NCBI GenBank assembly: GCA_021531385.1
Contig: JAFBIR010000009.1
Location: forward strand, 91,025 to 155,024
Direction of reading: 5' to 3'
DNA from: Parabacteroides distasonis
Lineage (GTDB): Bacteria > Bacteroidota > Bacteroidia > Bacteroidales > Tannerellaceae
DNA: 64,000 nt
Shown here: piece by piece, positions 10,891 to 20,341 of the stretch
How positions within the stretch are numbered: the stretch's first letter is position 1
How the letters are laid out: each line of letters begins with the position of its first letter
Made by a program: the position numbers and the translations under genes
Notes under the pieces: model-generated
Seen by the model: the letters and a program-made list of their open reading frames with translations, nothing else
Databases searched by the model: none
Told to the model about the DNA's origin: nothing

Positions 10891-12310
10891 GGGTCAAATC
10901 CATCTCAGCCGCTTTCTCCAATAGAAAAACTTTTGCGGGTTCATACTCGTTGGGAATCACCCCATCCAGTATGGCATTTTTGATCGCCTCTTTCAATACA
11001 CCAACCGGACGAGAGGGGGCTAATCCAAAGATGTGCATGATCTCTTCTCCGCTAATGGGCGGTTGGAAATTGCGTACTCGGTCTTTCTCCTCAATTTCCG
11101 CTAACTTGGCCCTCACCTCCCGGAAATTTTCCAAGAAGCGACGTACCTTTTCCGGATTCTTGCTGGTAATATCCGCTTCGCAAAGCAACATCAAATCATC
11201 GATGTCATCCCCGGCGTCAAAGAGTAAACGGCGAATGGCGGAATCGGTTACTTCATTGTCTGACAGAGCGATCGGTCGCATGTGAAGGCTCACCATTTTC
11301 TGTACATACTTCATCTTCTCATTCATCGGCAGTTTCATTTTCCGGAAAATACCGGGAATCATCTTCTCACCAATGAAGTTATGGTTGTGAAATGTCCAAC
11401 CCAATCGGTTGTCGAATCGTTTCGTGGCTGGTTTGGCAATGTCATGAAACAGTGCGCTCCAGCGTAGCCAAAGTTTATCGGTCGTGCGGCTCAGGCGATC
11501 CAAAACCATCAGCGTATGGGCAAAGTTATCTTTGTGGCCAATGCCTTCTTTGGTCTCTACCCCTTTTAAAGCTGTCAATTCAGGGAAGATATAGTCCAAT
11601 AACCCGCATTGATCCAACAGTTCAAACCCATATGAGGGTTTGGGGGAGAGTACGATCTTGTTCAACTCGTCCACGATTCGTTCGCGGGAGATGATCTCGA
11701 TGCGTGCCTTGTTGCGCTCGATGGCCTCGAAGGTATCCGGCTCGATGAAAAAACCCAATTGGGTAGCGAAGCGAATGGCCCGCATCATGCGCAAAGGATC
11801 ATCGCTAAAGGTAATATCCGGATCGAGGGGTGTACGAATGGTCAAGTCTTCCAGGTCGTCGATACCGCCAAAAGGATCCACCAATTCCCCATAACGCATT
11901 GAATTCAAGCATAAGGCCATGGCGTTGATTGTGAAATCTCTGCGGTTTTGGTCATCCTCCAGGGTGCCATTCTCCACAACAGGTTTTCGACTATCATGGC
12001 TGTATGATTCTTTGCGAGCGCCTACAAACTCTAATTCCAAGTCTCCACATTTTACCTGCGCCGTGCCAAAATTCTTGAATACAGAGAGCGATGCTTTACG
12101 TCCGAGCTTATGCGCTACTTTTTTGGCCAGCTCAATACCGCTCCCCACGGCTACAATGTCAATATCTTTTGAATGACGATTCAGAAAGAGGTCTCTCACA
12201 TAACCCCCGATCACATAAGCTTCCACTCCCAATTCATCGGCCGCCTCAGAAATCAGCCTGAATGGCTTGGCGTTGAGGTGATCTAATATCTCTTCTTCGC
12301 TAATATACAT
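10880..12310 (-). CDS. cca: CCA-adding tRNA nucleotidyltransferase with HD domain
   Basis: Adds or repairs the 3' CCA of tRNAs. Seen: the class II nucleotidyltransferase core [13 protein letters not shown] with the DID metal motif near residue 55, the [10 protein letters not shown] motif, the flexible-loop region [15 protein letters not shown], and an HD domain (LFHDIAKP) in the C-terminal half. The length of 476 residues fits the poly(A) polymerase/CCA family. The tRNA gene in this window does not encode CCA, so such an enzyme is needed. A TATCTTTG -7 box on this strand lies 44 bases upstream. Confidence 0.93.
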   Translation of the reverse strand: MYISEEEILDHLNAKPFRLISEAADELGVEAYVIGGYVRDLFLNRHSKDIDIVAVGSGIELAKKVAHKLGRKASLSVFKNFGTAQVKCGDLELEFVGARKESYSHDSRKPVVENGTLEDDQNRRDFTINAMALCLNSMRYGELVDPFGGIDDLEDLTIRTPLDPDITFSDDPLRMMRAIRFATQLGFFIEPDTFEAIERNKARIEIISRERIVDELNKIVLSPKPSYGFELLDQCGLLDYIFPELTALKGVETKEGIGHKDNFAHTLMVLDRLSRTTDKLWLRWSALFHDIAKPATKRFDNRLGWTFHNHNFIGEKMIPGIFRKMKLPMNEKMKYVQKMVSLHMRPIALSDNEVTDSAIRRLLFDAGDDIDDLMLLCEADITSKNPEKVRRFLENFREVRAKLAEIEEKDRVRNFQPPISGEEIMHIFGLAPSRPVGVLKEAIKNAILDGVIPNEYEPAKVFLLEKAAEMDLTPIA

Positions 12311-12353
12311 AGTTTAAAATACTGTTCGCTTATAAAATGAACCCTAATTGGCG

Positions 12354-12383
12354 CAAAGATACGCAATTTTTCATGTACTTTTG
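12354..12383. promoter_or_regulatory. Divergent -7 boxes between cca and a lipoprotein gene
   Basis: TATCTTTG on the minus strand (12354-12361) points to cca. TACTTTTG on the plus strand (12376-12383) points to the lipoprotein gene at 12414. The two boxes are only 14 bases apart, so the polymerases may compete. The -33 elements are weak for both. Confidence 0.45.
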
Positions 12384-12413
12384 CGGACGAACAGTAAATG
12401 AGCAAGATCGAGA

Positions 12414-13250
12414 ATGAAAAAGATAGCGATTTGTATCCCGCTGGTTGCGGCTTTATTGACGGCTTGTCATGGCGATCGGAAAGCCGCTGAGGAGCGTTTG
12501 GCGCAAGCGCAGGCGCTTTATGAGCGCAATGAGTTTTTTGGTGCGAAGAATGAGATAGACAGTATTAAAACGCTTTACCCCAAGGAGGTCACGGTGTTGC
12601 GTCAGGCATTAACTTTGATGCGTCAGGTCGAGCTGAAAGAGGCAGAGCGCAATATCGCTTTCTGTGATAGTTTGTTGCCGATCAAGCAGGAGGAGTTGGT
12701 CGGGCTCAAAGCGGGCTTTGTCTTTGAGAAAGACTCCGCCTATGAGGAGATCGGTAATTATATCTGGAAACGGCAGACGATTGAGCGCAATGTGCAGCGT
12801 TGCTATGTGCGCTGTGGCGTGAATGAGGAGGGTGAGATGTATTTAGCGAGTGTCTTTTATGGAGGTAAGCCGATTGAGCACACCAGCATCCGGTTATCTA
12901 CAAAGGATGGACAGGAGGCGGAGACTGCGACGATTCCTTTTGATGGGGGCTTGAACTACCGTTTTACGGATTTAGGACAGACAACAGAGGTAGTGACCTA
13001 TAAAGGGGAACATTGTGAGTCGGCGGTTAAATTGATCTATGCCAATGAGAAGGAGCGGATCAAGGTGGAGTATAAGGGTGGAAAACCCTATACGATTTAT
13101 ATGGCTGATGCCGATAAGGAGGCTATTGTGAAGACCTTCAATTTAGCTACAGTCTTGAGCGATATTCATAACATGGAGACGCTCAAAGCCAAATCCGCAA
13201 AGAAGATCGATTATTTGAATCAGAAATTAGGCGCAACTGCCGGTGAGTAG
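12414..13250 (+). CDS. Lipoprotein of unknown function
   Basis: The N-terminus is a lipoprotein signal with lipobox LLTACHG (cysteine at about residue 18), so the mature protein should be membrane-anchored. The next 100 residues are helical, with an E/Q-rich segment that resembles coiled-coil gliding or cell-division associated lipoproteins. The remainder is a strand-rich domain and a helical C-terminus. It is a single gene, with its own promoter and a terminator directly downstream. I do not recognise a named family. Confidence 0.75.
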   Translation: MKKIAICIPLVAALLTACHGDRKAAEERLAQAQALYERNEFFGAKNEIDSIKTLYPKEVTVLRQALTLMRQVELKEAERNIAFCDSLLPIKQEELVGLKAGFVFEKDSAYEEIGNYIWKRQTIERNVQRCYVRCGVNEEGEMYLASVFYGGKPIEHTSIRLSTKDGQEAETATIPFDGGLNYRFTDLGQTTEVVTYKGEHCESAVKLIYANEKERIKVEYKGGKPYTIYMADADKEAIVKTFNLATVLSDIHNMETLKAKSAKKIDYLNQKLGATAGE

Positions 13251-13265
13251 TGAGGCGTTTAGATA

Positions 13266-13296
13266 GAAAAAGAGGGTGGAAAGCCACCCTCTTTCT
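13266..13296. terminator. Bidirectional terminator hairpin
   Basis: The 9-bp perfect stem AGAGGGTGG/CCACCCTCT with loop AAAG extends by A:T pairs on both sides. It sits between convergent genes ending at 13250 and 13311, so it can serve both. Confidence 0.8.
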
Positions 13297-13310
13297 TACT
13301 ATTGTTCAAT

Positions 13311-14078
13311 TTAAGATTCCTTGTAAACAGCGAACTGATAATCGTACTTGTCCCAGCTCGGTTTGCCCTCCTCAGAGGCCTCTTTGATGTAATTGATCCG
13401 GAGGTTGAAACGATCAGAGCCTTTCTCTGCCTCTGTCTTGTTGACGGCGTCGATCACCTCTTTCAGGCGATAAGCACGGATCTCATTGGTGGAGGTTGCT
13501 GCCGAACCAGTGCCATCAGCGATCTTCACGACACGTAAGAACAGGGTATAGGTAGGAATGCCTTCGCTGTTCTCTTCCGCATCCTTGCTACGATCCCAGT
13601 AGAGTGTGAAGTTGTTCTTTTGCTCCTTAAGCTCGTTCAATGTCGCATTGAGGAACAGGTAGCCGTTCAGATAGCCACCCACCTCACCGGTGAAACCTGC
13701 CACGTTGGTCACTACTTGCTCTTCTGCCATCATCGTCGAGGTATCGGGGACATTATAGAAGACCGCGTTGCCCTTGCTGACCTCATCGAACACCGTGATG
13801 GTCGCTGTGTAGTAATCCATAGTCTGGGTCTTGTTCTCAGGAGCGTTCAGATCTACCTCATACTGAACCGTGTAACAAGCGCCATCAACCACCTGCGACA
13901 TCAAATTGGCTGAATACATCGGGCCGTAAGAGGTATATAATACCGTTTTGTAACTCTTCTCAGATACACCTGCTACTGCAAATCCTTGACGCGTGAAGCG
14001 GTTGTCAGACTCTCCTAAGCAGGAGGTTAATAATGACACAGCTACTGCGAGCGTGCCCATCCACTTAAATACTTTCAT
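13311..14078 (-). CDS. Lipoprotein of unknown function
   Basis: The signal peptide ends in the lipobox LLTSCLG (cysteine at about residue 20). The mature 235-residue protein is rich in beta strands (TALFLRVVK-like segments) and ends in a basic/aromatic KYDYQFAVYKES. It is loosely reminiscent of NigD-like lipoproteins, which I cannot confirm. It lies 54 bases downstream of a sigma factor/membrane protein pair on the same strand and could be the third gene of that operon. Confidence 0.7.
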   Translation of the reverse strand: MKVFKWMGTLAVAVSLLTSCLGESDNRFTRQGFAVAGVSEKSYKTVLYTSYGPMYSANLMSQVVDGACYTVQYEVDLNAPENKTQTMDYYTATITVFDEVSKGNAVFYNVPDTSTMMAEEQVVTNVAGFTGEVGGYLNGYLFLNATLNELKEQKNNFTLYWDRSKDAEENSEGIPTYTLFLRVVKIADGTGSAATSTNEIRAYRLKEVIDAVNKTEAEKGSDRFNLRINYIKEASEEGKPSWDKYDYQFAVYKES

Positions 14079-14132
14079 TGTTCTCTTGTTGTTTAATATT
14101 GATACTATTTATATTTATTCATTTTTATGTGG

Positions 14133-15356
14133 CTAAAAACCCAATCTGAATCCCATGTTGAATCCCACATTAAACGGTTTCTCCGAATGAATGGTTTCGA
14201 TCGTACTGCCATTATCGAAATAATAGTTAGCACTTACCTCACCAAAAGCACTCACAAACCGAACGATGGGATAACTGACACCTACTTTGCCATTTACTGA
14301 CCACAGCCATTCTTTCATGCGGATATGTTCTGTTTGTTTGACAATGGAAATCTCATCGCTGAAAAGTTGCGACTGTCGTTTACCCGCTACGTTTACCTCT
14401 GCCATTCCTCCCGCTGAGGCATAGAACAGGAAACGGTGCCATTCGGCAATGCGATAGGCGATTGAAAGCGGTAATCCTATGAAATGCAATCGTTGATCCG
14501 TTTCAATATGATAGGTGCCATTAGTGCTCCATTCAGATCGTAAGTAGCTATAATTCAATCCTGTCTGCAAATAGAATCGATCGGAGAGCTGTCGACTGAC
14601 CGAAAAACCAAAGCTGATAGGGGTGTGATGGCGGATGTCTGTCTTGGGCGAATCCTCCTGTATCGCTCCCCAAGTGTTCATACTGATCAGGCTCTCGCTG
14701 CGTAAAGCAAAGCTATTCGTCACATATTGAGGTACAAGCTGTGTCGTTCCTACCGAAAGACTGCCAGCTCCCATGCCAAAGCTCCATTTCCGTTGTTTAG
14801 CAGGTTGGGAAGTCATGGGCTGTGTGGCGTCGGTAGCTTTGGTACGAGGCCGCTGGCTCACGACTTGATCAGTCATAACCTCCTCGTTCTGCTGATCTTC
14901 CGTAAGTTGTGAGGATGCTGCCGCTGCGATTTCCTCTTCTGATTCGTAGCTAATGGCAGGCTCGATAGCTTGTTGTACGGATACCCGAAGCGATGGGGTG
15001 GGAGTTGCTTGAGCAATCCATGAGGTGCGTGCATGTGTAGCAGACTCGGAAATAGGGGCCACAGGTGTAGCAGGCGTGGAAACAACCGGTGTATCCGTCA
15101 TTGTTTTGCTCGTTTCATCAGCCAGGTAAATTGCCTCAGGATCTTGATCGAACAGGTAAAGACTACCTATAAAGATAGCTAAAACTGCGGCTGCGGCGGC
15201 TGACCAGTAACGAAAAGCGAAAGGCCAGGTAATATGTCGCCCCTCTGGCAGACGGTTGGCTATCGCTTCCCAATCTTCCGGCAGGGGCTCAACCTCATGG
15301 TCGAACAGTTTGGCCTGGATGGCTTCCTCCCATTTATCTCGTTTCTCGTTCATCAT
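14133..15356 (-). CDS. Membrane protein with cytoplasmic N-terminus and outer-membrane beta-barrel-like C-terminus
   Basis: The first 45 residues are cytoplasmic in character (MMNEKRDKWEEAIQAKLFDH, then PLPEDWEAIANRLPEG). One membrane helix follows near residues 48-68 (YWSAAAAAVLAIFIGSLYLF), then a T/A/Q-rich linker, then about 190 residues of amphipathic strands ending in GFNMGFRLGF, typical of an OMP beta-barrel domain. In Bacteroidetes, genes of this layout follow ECF sigma genes, and the N-terminus may act as an anti-sigma. The start overlaps the stop of the sigma gene by ATGA, which supports translational coupling. Confidence 0.8.
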   Translation of the reverse strand: MMNEKRDKWEEAIQAKLFDHEVEPLPEDWEAIANRLPEGRHITWPFAFRYWSAAAAAVLAIFIGSLYLFDQDPEAIYLADETSKTMTDTPVVSTPATPVAPISESATHARTSWIAQATPTPSLRVSVQQAIEPAISYESEEEIAAAASSQLTEDQQNEEVMTDQVVSQRPRTKATDATQPMTSQPAKQRKWSFGMGAGSLSVGTTQLVPQYVTNSFALRSESLISMNTWGAIQEDSPKTDIRHHTPISFGFSVSRQLSDRFYLQTGLNYSYLRSEWSTNGTYHIETDQRLHFIGLPLSIAYRIAEWHRFLFYASAGGMAEVNVAGKRQSQLFSDEISIVKQTEHIRMKEWLWSVNGKVGVSYPIVRFVSAFGEVSANYYFDNGSTIETIHSEKPFNVGFNMGFRLGF

Positions 15357-15892
15357 CTTTTTTCTCCATATAAAGCGTTGACCTTACGTTGCAACAGCTG
15401 CTTCGCCCGCGTGTATTGTGAACGGGAGGTACTCTCCGTAATGTTTAACCGCTCACCGATCTCCTTGTGCGAATACCCTTCGATGGCAAAGAGGTTGAAA
15501 ACCGTTCGGAAACCCGCTGGCAGGCTTTGTATCAACTGCATCAGTTCGGTGGCTGAGACATCTGATAGTGGTGAGCTACCTGTTTCTACCCGTTCTGCCG
15601 TTTGGCCTAAATCGGTCGATTCCCGCAACACATCCGCATGTCTCAGATGCTCCAAAGCGCTGTTTACAAAGATCTTTCGTAGCCACCCCTCAAAGGAACC
15701 ATTCCCGGTATAGCTGTCGATGTGGGTAAATACTTTCACGAAACCATCTTGCAAGAGATCACGAGCGGTCTCCCAGTCGCTCACGTAGCGAAGGCAAACG
15801 CTCATCATCTTGCGGGAATAGGTCTCATAAAGCGCTTTCTGCGCGCGTCTATCGCCCTTCCGACAACCCTCTATCAGTTGTAGTTCGTCCAT
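15353..15892 (-). CDS. ECF-type RNA polymerase sigma factor
   Basis: The 179-residue size fits ECF sigma factors. Region 2 is visible as YETYSRKMMSVCLRYV and ARDLLQDGFVKVF, which binds the -10-type element and core. Region 4 is IEGYSHKEIGERLNITES, a helix-turn-helix for the -35-type element. A linker of about 50 residues lies between. It overlaps the downstream membrane protein gene by 4 bases, so the likely inhibitor is co-made. The TATCTTTG box at 16000 would give a leader of about 100 bases. Confidence 0.92.
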   Translation of the reverse strand: MDELQLIEGCRKGDRRAQKALYETYSRKMMSVCLRYVSDWETARDLLQDGFVKVFTHIDSYTGNGSFEGWLRKIFVNSALEHLRHADVLRESTDLGQTAERVETGSSPLSDVSATELMQLIQSLPAGFRTVFNLFAIEGYSHKEIGERLNITESTSRSQYTRAKQLLQRKVNALYGEKR

Positions 15893-15999
15893 TCAATGTG
15901 CCATTGAACCCTTCTTAGGGGAAGCTCTTCTATCCACAGGATGCAACCTGTAGTCAAAACGCTGCAAACCGCATGAAAAAAATACGATTTTTTGCGGAG

Positions 16000-16007
16000 C
16001 AAAGATA
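16000..16007 (-). promoter_or_regulatory. -7 box upstream of the ECF sigma gene
   Basis: TATCTTTG on the minus strand, 108 bases upstream of the sigma gene start. No clear TTTG was found at -33. Confidence 0.4.
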
Positions 16008-16049
16008 CAATCTAATTATGAAATATGAACTATACAGCGGTTCACTTGG

Positions 16050-17540
16050 TCATTTCATATAGTTAGAAAGATAATAATAGGTACTTGGTGAGGGCGCGCT
16101 TTCCACATGATAGCGGGTAGAAGCGGATACGGAGAAGGTATAACCTTGCTCTTTCAGCGTATCTACGGGGAGGTAAAGCGTCTCGCCATGAATCAATGTG
16201 GCTAACACATTGCGAGAGGAGTTGCTGTCTATCGAGTCGTTCAAAGCGTAATAGACCGTGTAAGTCAAGTCCTCTTGCTCTTCCGCAGGCTTGTCCCAGG
16301 TTAAATGCAGCTCGTCACCTTCCCGTTCCACGCGAATCTCTTTGGGAGCGGTGGGCACTCGATCATTGAGCCAGGTGAGGGGTGGCAGCTGTGCTGGATA
16401 GGGATAATAATGATCCCTCAGCTCTTCATAGAGTCCTTTCTCGTTGTAGAGCACATTGCCGCAACGGAAGAAAGCGCATCCCGCTCCTCCAAAATAGCGA
16501 CTGTAATCAATCTGGTCGGTGATGTCGTTGACCGTCCAATCCGCTTCGCTTTTATCCATTCGGTATGCGCCCAAACCGGGGACGATCAGTCGCCCATTGC
16601 TCAACGATACCCAATTGTCCACGAAGGGAAAGAAGTTTTTGTACAGATAATACATCATGGGTACTATCATGTCTTGCTTGCCCGCTTCCATCCAGCGCTT
16701 AGGATCTTGATAGACACTCTCGTAAGCTGTCCATCCGGCGTTGGGGACCTGCTCGATTCGGTTGTATTTTCCTAATGGCGAGCTACTTACCTGTACCCAG
16801 GGTTTCATCTGTTTTACATAGTCGTACAACCGATAGACAATCCGGTTGATGTTCTCTCTGCGCCAATCTGCCAAATTGCGTCGTTTCCCAGATTGGTTAT
16901 ATAACTTCTTATCAGGGAAACTCTTCGCCTCTTCAGGATAGCGAATATAGTCGAAGTGTATGCCGTCGATGTCATAGCCCTCTATGATCTCTTTCACTAA
17001 AGATAGCAGGTAATCAGCGGTCCCCGGTACACCGGGATCGAGATACCACTCGCCATTGTGCCGTTTGCACAGTTTCGGGTGTTTACGCACGACCGACTGT
17101 TTGCCCATTTCCTTGACACTCTTCTCCGTACCAACTGGGAAGGTGACAAACCAAGCATGGCATTCCATGCCCCGCTTGTGGCATTCCTCGATGGCGAAGG
17201 CCAACGGGTCATAGCCGGGGAGCTCCCCCCAGCGACCGCTGAATGTTTTGCTGGCAGGCTCGATCTTCGAGCGATAGATCACGTCCCCTCGAAGGCGCGT
17301 CTGCAAAAAGACCATATTGAAATTGGCCGCTTGCAGACGGTCGAGGATCTCTATCAGGGCTTGCTGTTGGGCCATGCGGCTCTGTGGGTTAGTGGCAGGC
17401 CGATGCGGCCAGTCCAGTCCATAGACCGTGGTCAACCAAACGGCTCGAATCTCCTTTTTAGGTGGAACACCCGCCCAAATTATCCATCCACATAACCAGC
17501 CGATTAGCGCAAGAAAACAAGCCCTTCTTCTCATGCTCAC
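16050..17540 (-). CDS. Family-10-like glycosyl hydrolase (DUF187/GHL10)
   Basis: An exported enzyme likely to act on polysaccharide or peptidoglycan glycan chains. The N-terminal signal helix is CFLALIGWLCGWIIWAGV. The GHL10 barrel begins with EIRAVWLTTVYGLDWP and continues through NMVFLQTRLRGDVIYRS, DGIHFDYIRYP (predicted catalytic strand) and QDMIVPMMYYLYKNF. A fibronectin type III-like module occupies about residues 400-485. It is the second gene of an operon; its ATG overlaps the stop of the upstream phosphodiesterase gene by ATGA. Confidence 0.88.
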   Translation of the reverse strand: MSMRRRACFLALIGWLCGWIIWAGVPPKKEIRAVWLTTVYGLDWPHRPATNPQSRMAQQQALIEILDRLQAANFNMVFLQTRLRGDVIYRSKIEPASKTFSGRWGELPGYDPLAFAIEECHKRGMECHAWFVTFPVGTEKSVKEMGKQSVVRKHPKLCKRHNGEWYLDPGVPGTADYLLSLVKEIIEGYDIDGIHFDYIRYPEEAKSFPDKKLYNQSGKRRNLADWRRENINRIVYRLYDYVKQMKPWVQVSSSPLGKYNRIEQVPNAGWTAYESVYQDPKRWMEAGKQDMIVPMMYYLYKNFFPFVDNWVSLSNGRLIVPGLGAYRMDKSEADWTVNDITDQIDYSRYFGGAGCAFFRCGNVLYNEKGLYEELRDHYYPYPAQLPPLTWLNDRVPTAPKEIRVEREGDELHLTWDKPAEEQEDLTYTVYYALNDSIDSNSSRNVLATLIHGETLYLPVDTLKEQGYTFSVSASTRYHVESAPSPSTYYYLSNYMK

Positions 17541-18310
17541 TCGTTCACGATTTGAAGTGCCTCCTCCGGTAAGTTAGTGGTCAGGAAGTCCACACCTTTG
17601 TCACGCATCTCACGCATCACAGCCGGGTCATCTACCGTCCAAGTGTTGCTCTTCAAACCCAATACCTTGCACTCCTGCAGCCATTCGGGATGCGACCGCA
17701 ATACCTTGTAGTGATAATCCAGTCCGGCAAAGCCCATCTCTTTCAGCTCCATGGGGGTTAACTCACCATTGAGGTAATACACATCCGCTTTGGGAGCCAA
17801 ACGAATCAGCTCCTTGCAAGCGTCGAGATTGAAGGAGATGTATTCCGTACGTTTCGCCAATTTCATTTGATTGATCATTTCCACGCAAAGGCGAGCTGCT
17901 TCCCGGTTGCGTTCCGGTGTCTCATGCGGTTTTAACTCGAAAATCAAACGCACTTTCCGATTGGCCTTCTCTTTGGCCTTCAACAAATATTGCTCCAGTG
18001 TGGGGACGCACTCTCCGTTGGGCAACTTCAGATCCTTCAACTCTGCATAGGTGGACGTTTGGATGTGTTTTCCTTGAATATCGTTGTCATGATTGACAAT
18101 CAATACGTTGTCTGCTGTCAGATGCACATCGAACTCTGATCCGTAAACCTTTACTTCTGCGGCTTTCTCCAATGCACGTAAGGAGTTTTGCGCAGATCCT
18201 TCCGTTTTCCAGTAACCTCTATGAGCGATCACCTTTGTTGGGCTTTTAGCGGCTACCCAAGATGCCATCGCCAGGCAGGCGATACTCACCAAAAAAAATC
18301 TTCTGTTCAT
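17537..18310 (-). CDS. Exported glycerophosphodiester phosphodiesterase
   Basis: Hydrolyses glycerophosphodiesters to glycerol 3-phosphate and an alcohol in the periplasm. Seen: a signal peptide (LVSIACLAMASWVAA), then the GDPD motifs IAHRGYWKTEGSAQNS (catalytic HR), SEFDVHLTADNVLIVNHD (metal ligands E, D, H), LIFELKPH and the C-terminal NTWTVDDPAVM. The 257-residue length is typical. It is followed by the glycosidase with a 4-base overlap. Confidence 0.92.
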   Translation of the reverse strand: MNRRFFLVSIACLAMASWVAAKSPTKVIAHRGYWKTEGSAQNSLRALEKAAEVKVYGSEFDVHLTADNVLIVNHDNDIQGKHIQTSTYAELKDLKLPNGECVPTLEQYLLKAKEKANRKVRLIFELKPHETPERNREAARLCVEMINQMKLAKRTEYISFNLDACKELIRLAPKADVYYLNGELTPMELKEMGFAGLDYHYKVLRSHPEWLQECKVLGLKSNTWTVDDPAVMREMRDKGVDFLTTNLPEEALQIVNE

Positions 18311-18437
18311 GCTTAAATACCTCTATTTACAATCTTACTTTATAATTACGTATAACTTTGCTTGCAATCGTATCGCAGAATGCGGGCATAAAGGTAAGCA
18401 TTCTTTCTTATATGGATCGGTTTTGGGGTGAGAAAAC

Positions 18438-18475
18438 AAAAAAGACGTTTCTCAAGCTGAGAGAACGTCTTTTTT
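18438..18475 (-). terminator. Terminator of tRNA-Tyr
   Basis: Strong hairpin with stem AAGACGTT.CTC/GAGA.AACGTCTT followed by six T on the minus strand, immediately 3' of the tRNA. Confidence 0.85.
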
Positions 18476-18478
18476 GCG

Positions 18479-18561
18479 TGGGCAGTGATGGATTCGAACC
18501 ACCGAAGGCGTAAGCCAGCTGAGTTACAGTCAGCCCCATTTGGCCACTCTGGTAACTGCCC
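18479..18561 (-). tRNA. tRNA-Tyr (anticodon GTA)
   Basis: An 83-base class II tRNA on the minus strand. The acceptor stem GGGCAGT pairs with ACTGCCC. The anticodon arm is GCTGA-CTGTAAC-TCAGC with anticodon GTA. There is a long variable arm, and the T arm is GGTGG-TTCGAAT-CCATC. The 3' CCA is not encoded. Confidence 0.97.
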
Positions 18562-18578
18562 TTGCTTGTTTGCGGGTG

Positions 18579-18609
18579 CAAAGGTAGTGATAATTTTAAA
18601 TGGTGCAAA
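18579..18609 (-). promoter_or_regulatory. Promoter of tRNA-Tyr
   Basis: On the minus strand, TTTG (18606-18609) is followed after 19 bases by TACCTTTG (18579-18586), a perfect Bacteroidetes promoter. The start point would be about 10 bases before the tRNA. Confidence 0.8.
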
Positions 18610-18793
18610 TTTTGAACGCATTTTTTGTTACTGATAGGTGTGTGGCTGGCATGAATGGCTCTTGCATATTACATTTTAGTGAAATTTTGTTTGGCGGTAG
18701 CGTTTTGTGAGATAAAGGGAGGGCCGTTTTCATAAATTGTTCCTACTTTCGCGTGCGTTTAATCTTTTATTAACTGGTAAACATATTTTGTAG

Positions 18794-19336
18794 ATGGTAA
18801 AGAAAGTTGGGAACTTGATTCCAAACACCTTTTTTATTACGAAGGGAAGTGGAGAGTCTGATTTAGAGAAGCATGCAGGCTCCTATCACATGGCTCTTTA
18901 TGACGCCGGTATTTCTGATTTCAATATTATGACTTATTCATCAGTGATACCTGCGACAGCGCATCTGGTGACTATGGATGAGATTGATCTTCCGCCTTTT
19001 GGCTCAGAGATGAAGACAATCATGGCGGTATCTCATGGATACCAGGATGAGTTTGTATCTGCAGGTGTGGTTTACGCCTGGATGTATAAGGATGAGAACT
19101 TCGATGAGAAGGTGGGCGGACTGGTTTGCGAGGTCAGCGGCCGTTATCGCATCGAGGAGTTGGAGTCTCGTTTGATCCGTGTGATTAACGATCTTCATCA
19201 GAAGACGTATGGTCAGTATTATTTAGGCGAGCTCAACTTCATTACGGAAGGAATCACGATCGAGAAGCGTTATGGCACGGCGTTGGCAGCGCTCTGTTTT
19301 GTGGATTTCTTGCAGCCGGAGATCGAAGAGAAATAA
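18794..19336 (+). CDS. Pyruvoyl-dependent arginine decarboxylase
   Basis: Converts arginine to agmatine using a self-generated pyruvoyl group. The 180-residue length and the segment DFNIMTYSSVIPATA match PvlArgDC, in which the proenzyme is cut between the two serines to give alpha and beta chains. The mid-protein LPPFGSEMKTIMAV and the C-terminal LNFITEGITIEKRYGTALAAL are also typical. Agmatine could feed polyamine synthesis. It is flanked by a tRNA on one side and a strong terminator on the other, so it is monocistronic. A TACTTTCG box at 18744-18751 may be the promoter. Confidence 0.93.
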   Translation: MVKKVGNLIPNTFFITKGSGESDLEKHAGSYHMALYDAGISDFNIMTYSSVIPATAHLVTMDEIDLPPFGSEMKTIMAVSHGYQDEFVSAGVVYAWMYKDENFDEKVGGLVCEVSGRYRIEELESRLIRVINDLHQKTYGQYYLGELNFITEGITIEKRYGTALAALCFVDFLQPEIEEK

Positions 19337-19358
19337 AATAGGTTTTTTTTGATAAATA

Positions 19359-19391
19359 AAGCCGACTCCTTGGTGGGAGGTCGGCTTTTTT
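19359..19391 (+). terminator. Terminator of the arginine decarboxylase gene
   Basis: Stem AAAGCCGAC/GTCGGCTTT with a partly paired TCC/GGA extension, followed by a run of T. Confidence 0.85.
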
Positions 19392-19402
19392 TGTTACTTT
19401 TG
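19370..19402 (+). promoter_or_regulatory. Probable promoter of nfo, overlapping the upstream terminator
   Basis: TTGG at 19370 inside the terminator loop and TACTTTTG at 19395-19402, spaced by 21 bases. The gene starts at 19462. Confidence 0.5.
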
Positions 19403-19461
19403 TCCAACCAATCCAAAGCGGAGATTGTTATTTAACTAAATCCTTTAAAGAAACTGTACAA

Positions 19462-20307
19462 ATGAAATATATTGGCGCTCATGTGAGCAGTTCGGGAGGT
19501 GTGGAGAATGCACCGCTTCATGCGAAGGAGATTGGAGCGAAAGCTTTTGCGCTTTTTACACGTAATCAACGACAATGGCGTTCATCGCCACTTAGCGCAA
19601 AGAGTATTACCTTATTTAGGGAGCGCTGTGCGGAATTTGGTTTTGCTCCGGAGCATATCTTACCCCATGACAGTTATTTGATTAATTTGGGCAATCCTGA
19701 TGCCGAAGGGTTGACGAAATCCCGTGAGGCTTTCTTGGATGAGATGCGCCGTTGTGAGCAGTTGGGGTTGAAACTGTTGAATTTCCATCCGGGTAGTCAT
19801 TTGAACAAGATGGAGCCGGAGGCCTGCTTAGCCTTGATCGCTGATTCTATCAACTGGACGTTAGCACAAACCGAGGGGGTTACGGCAGTGATTGAGAACA
19901 CCGCGGGACAGGGAACCAATTTAGGTTACACGTTTGAACAGATCGCTACGATTATTGAGCAGGTGGAGGATAAGAGCCGGGTCGGGGTTTGCATCGATAC
20001 GGCACATACATTGGCCTCTGGATATGAGATTCGTACAGCGGAAGGATTTGTCGATACGTTCCGAAAGTTTGAGGAGGTAATCGGTTTTCATTATCTGTGC
20101 GGCATACACCTCAATGATTCTAAAAAGGAGCTGAGCACACGGGTAGATCGGCACGATAGCGTAGGCAAGGGCGTGATGGGTATGGAACTGTTCCGCATGT
20201 TGATGCAAGATTCCCGTTTTGACAATATACCTATTATTTTAGAGACACCCGACGAGTCGCTTTGGGCAGAAGAGATCCGTTTGCTGTATGCGTTGACAGA
20301 AGCTTGA
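19462..20307 (+). CDS. nfo: Deoxyribonuclease IV (AP endonuclease)
   Basis: Zinc enzyme of base excision repair that cuts 5' of abasic sites. Seen: N-terminal [15 protein letters not shown], the signature [14 protein letters not shown], the zinc-ligand segment [33 protein letters not shown], and the C-terminal PIILETPD. The 281 residues match the family length. Confidence 0.96.
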   Translation: MKYIGAHVSSSGGVENAPLHAKEIGAKAFALFTRNQRQWRSSPLSAKSITLFRERCAEFGFAPEHILPHDSYLINLGNPDAEGLTKSREAFLDEMRRCEQLGLKLLNFHPGSHLNKMEPEACLALIADSINWTLAQTEGVTAVIENTAGQGTNLGYTFEQIATIIEQVEDKSRVGVCIDTAHTLASGYEIRTAEGFVDTFRKFEEVIGFHYLCGIHLNDSKKELSTRVDRHDSVGKGVMGMELFRMLMQDSRFDNIPIILETPDESLWAEEIRLLYALTEA

Positions 20308-20341
20308 CAAACTGAAATATACGAATAAAACAGATTCATTT

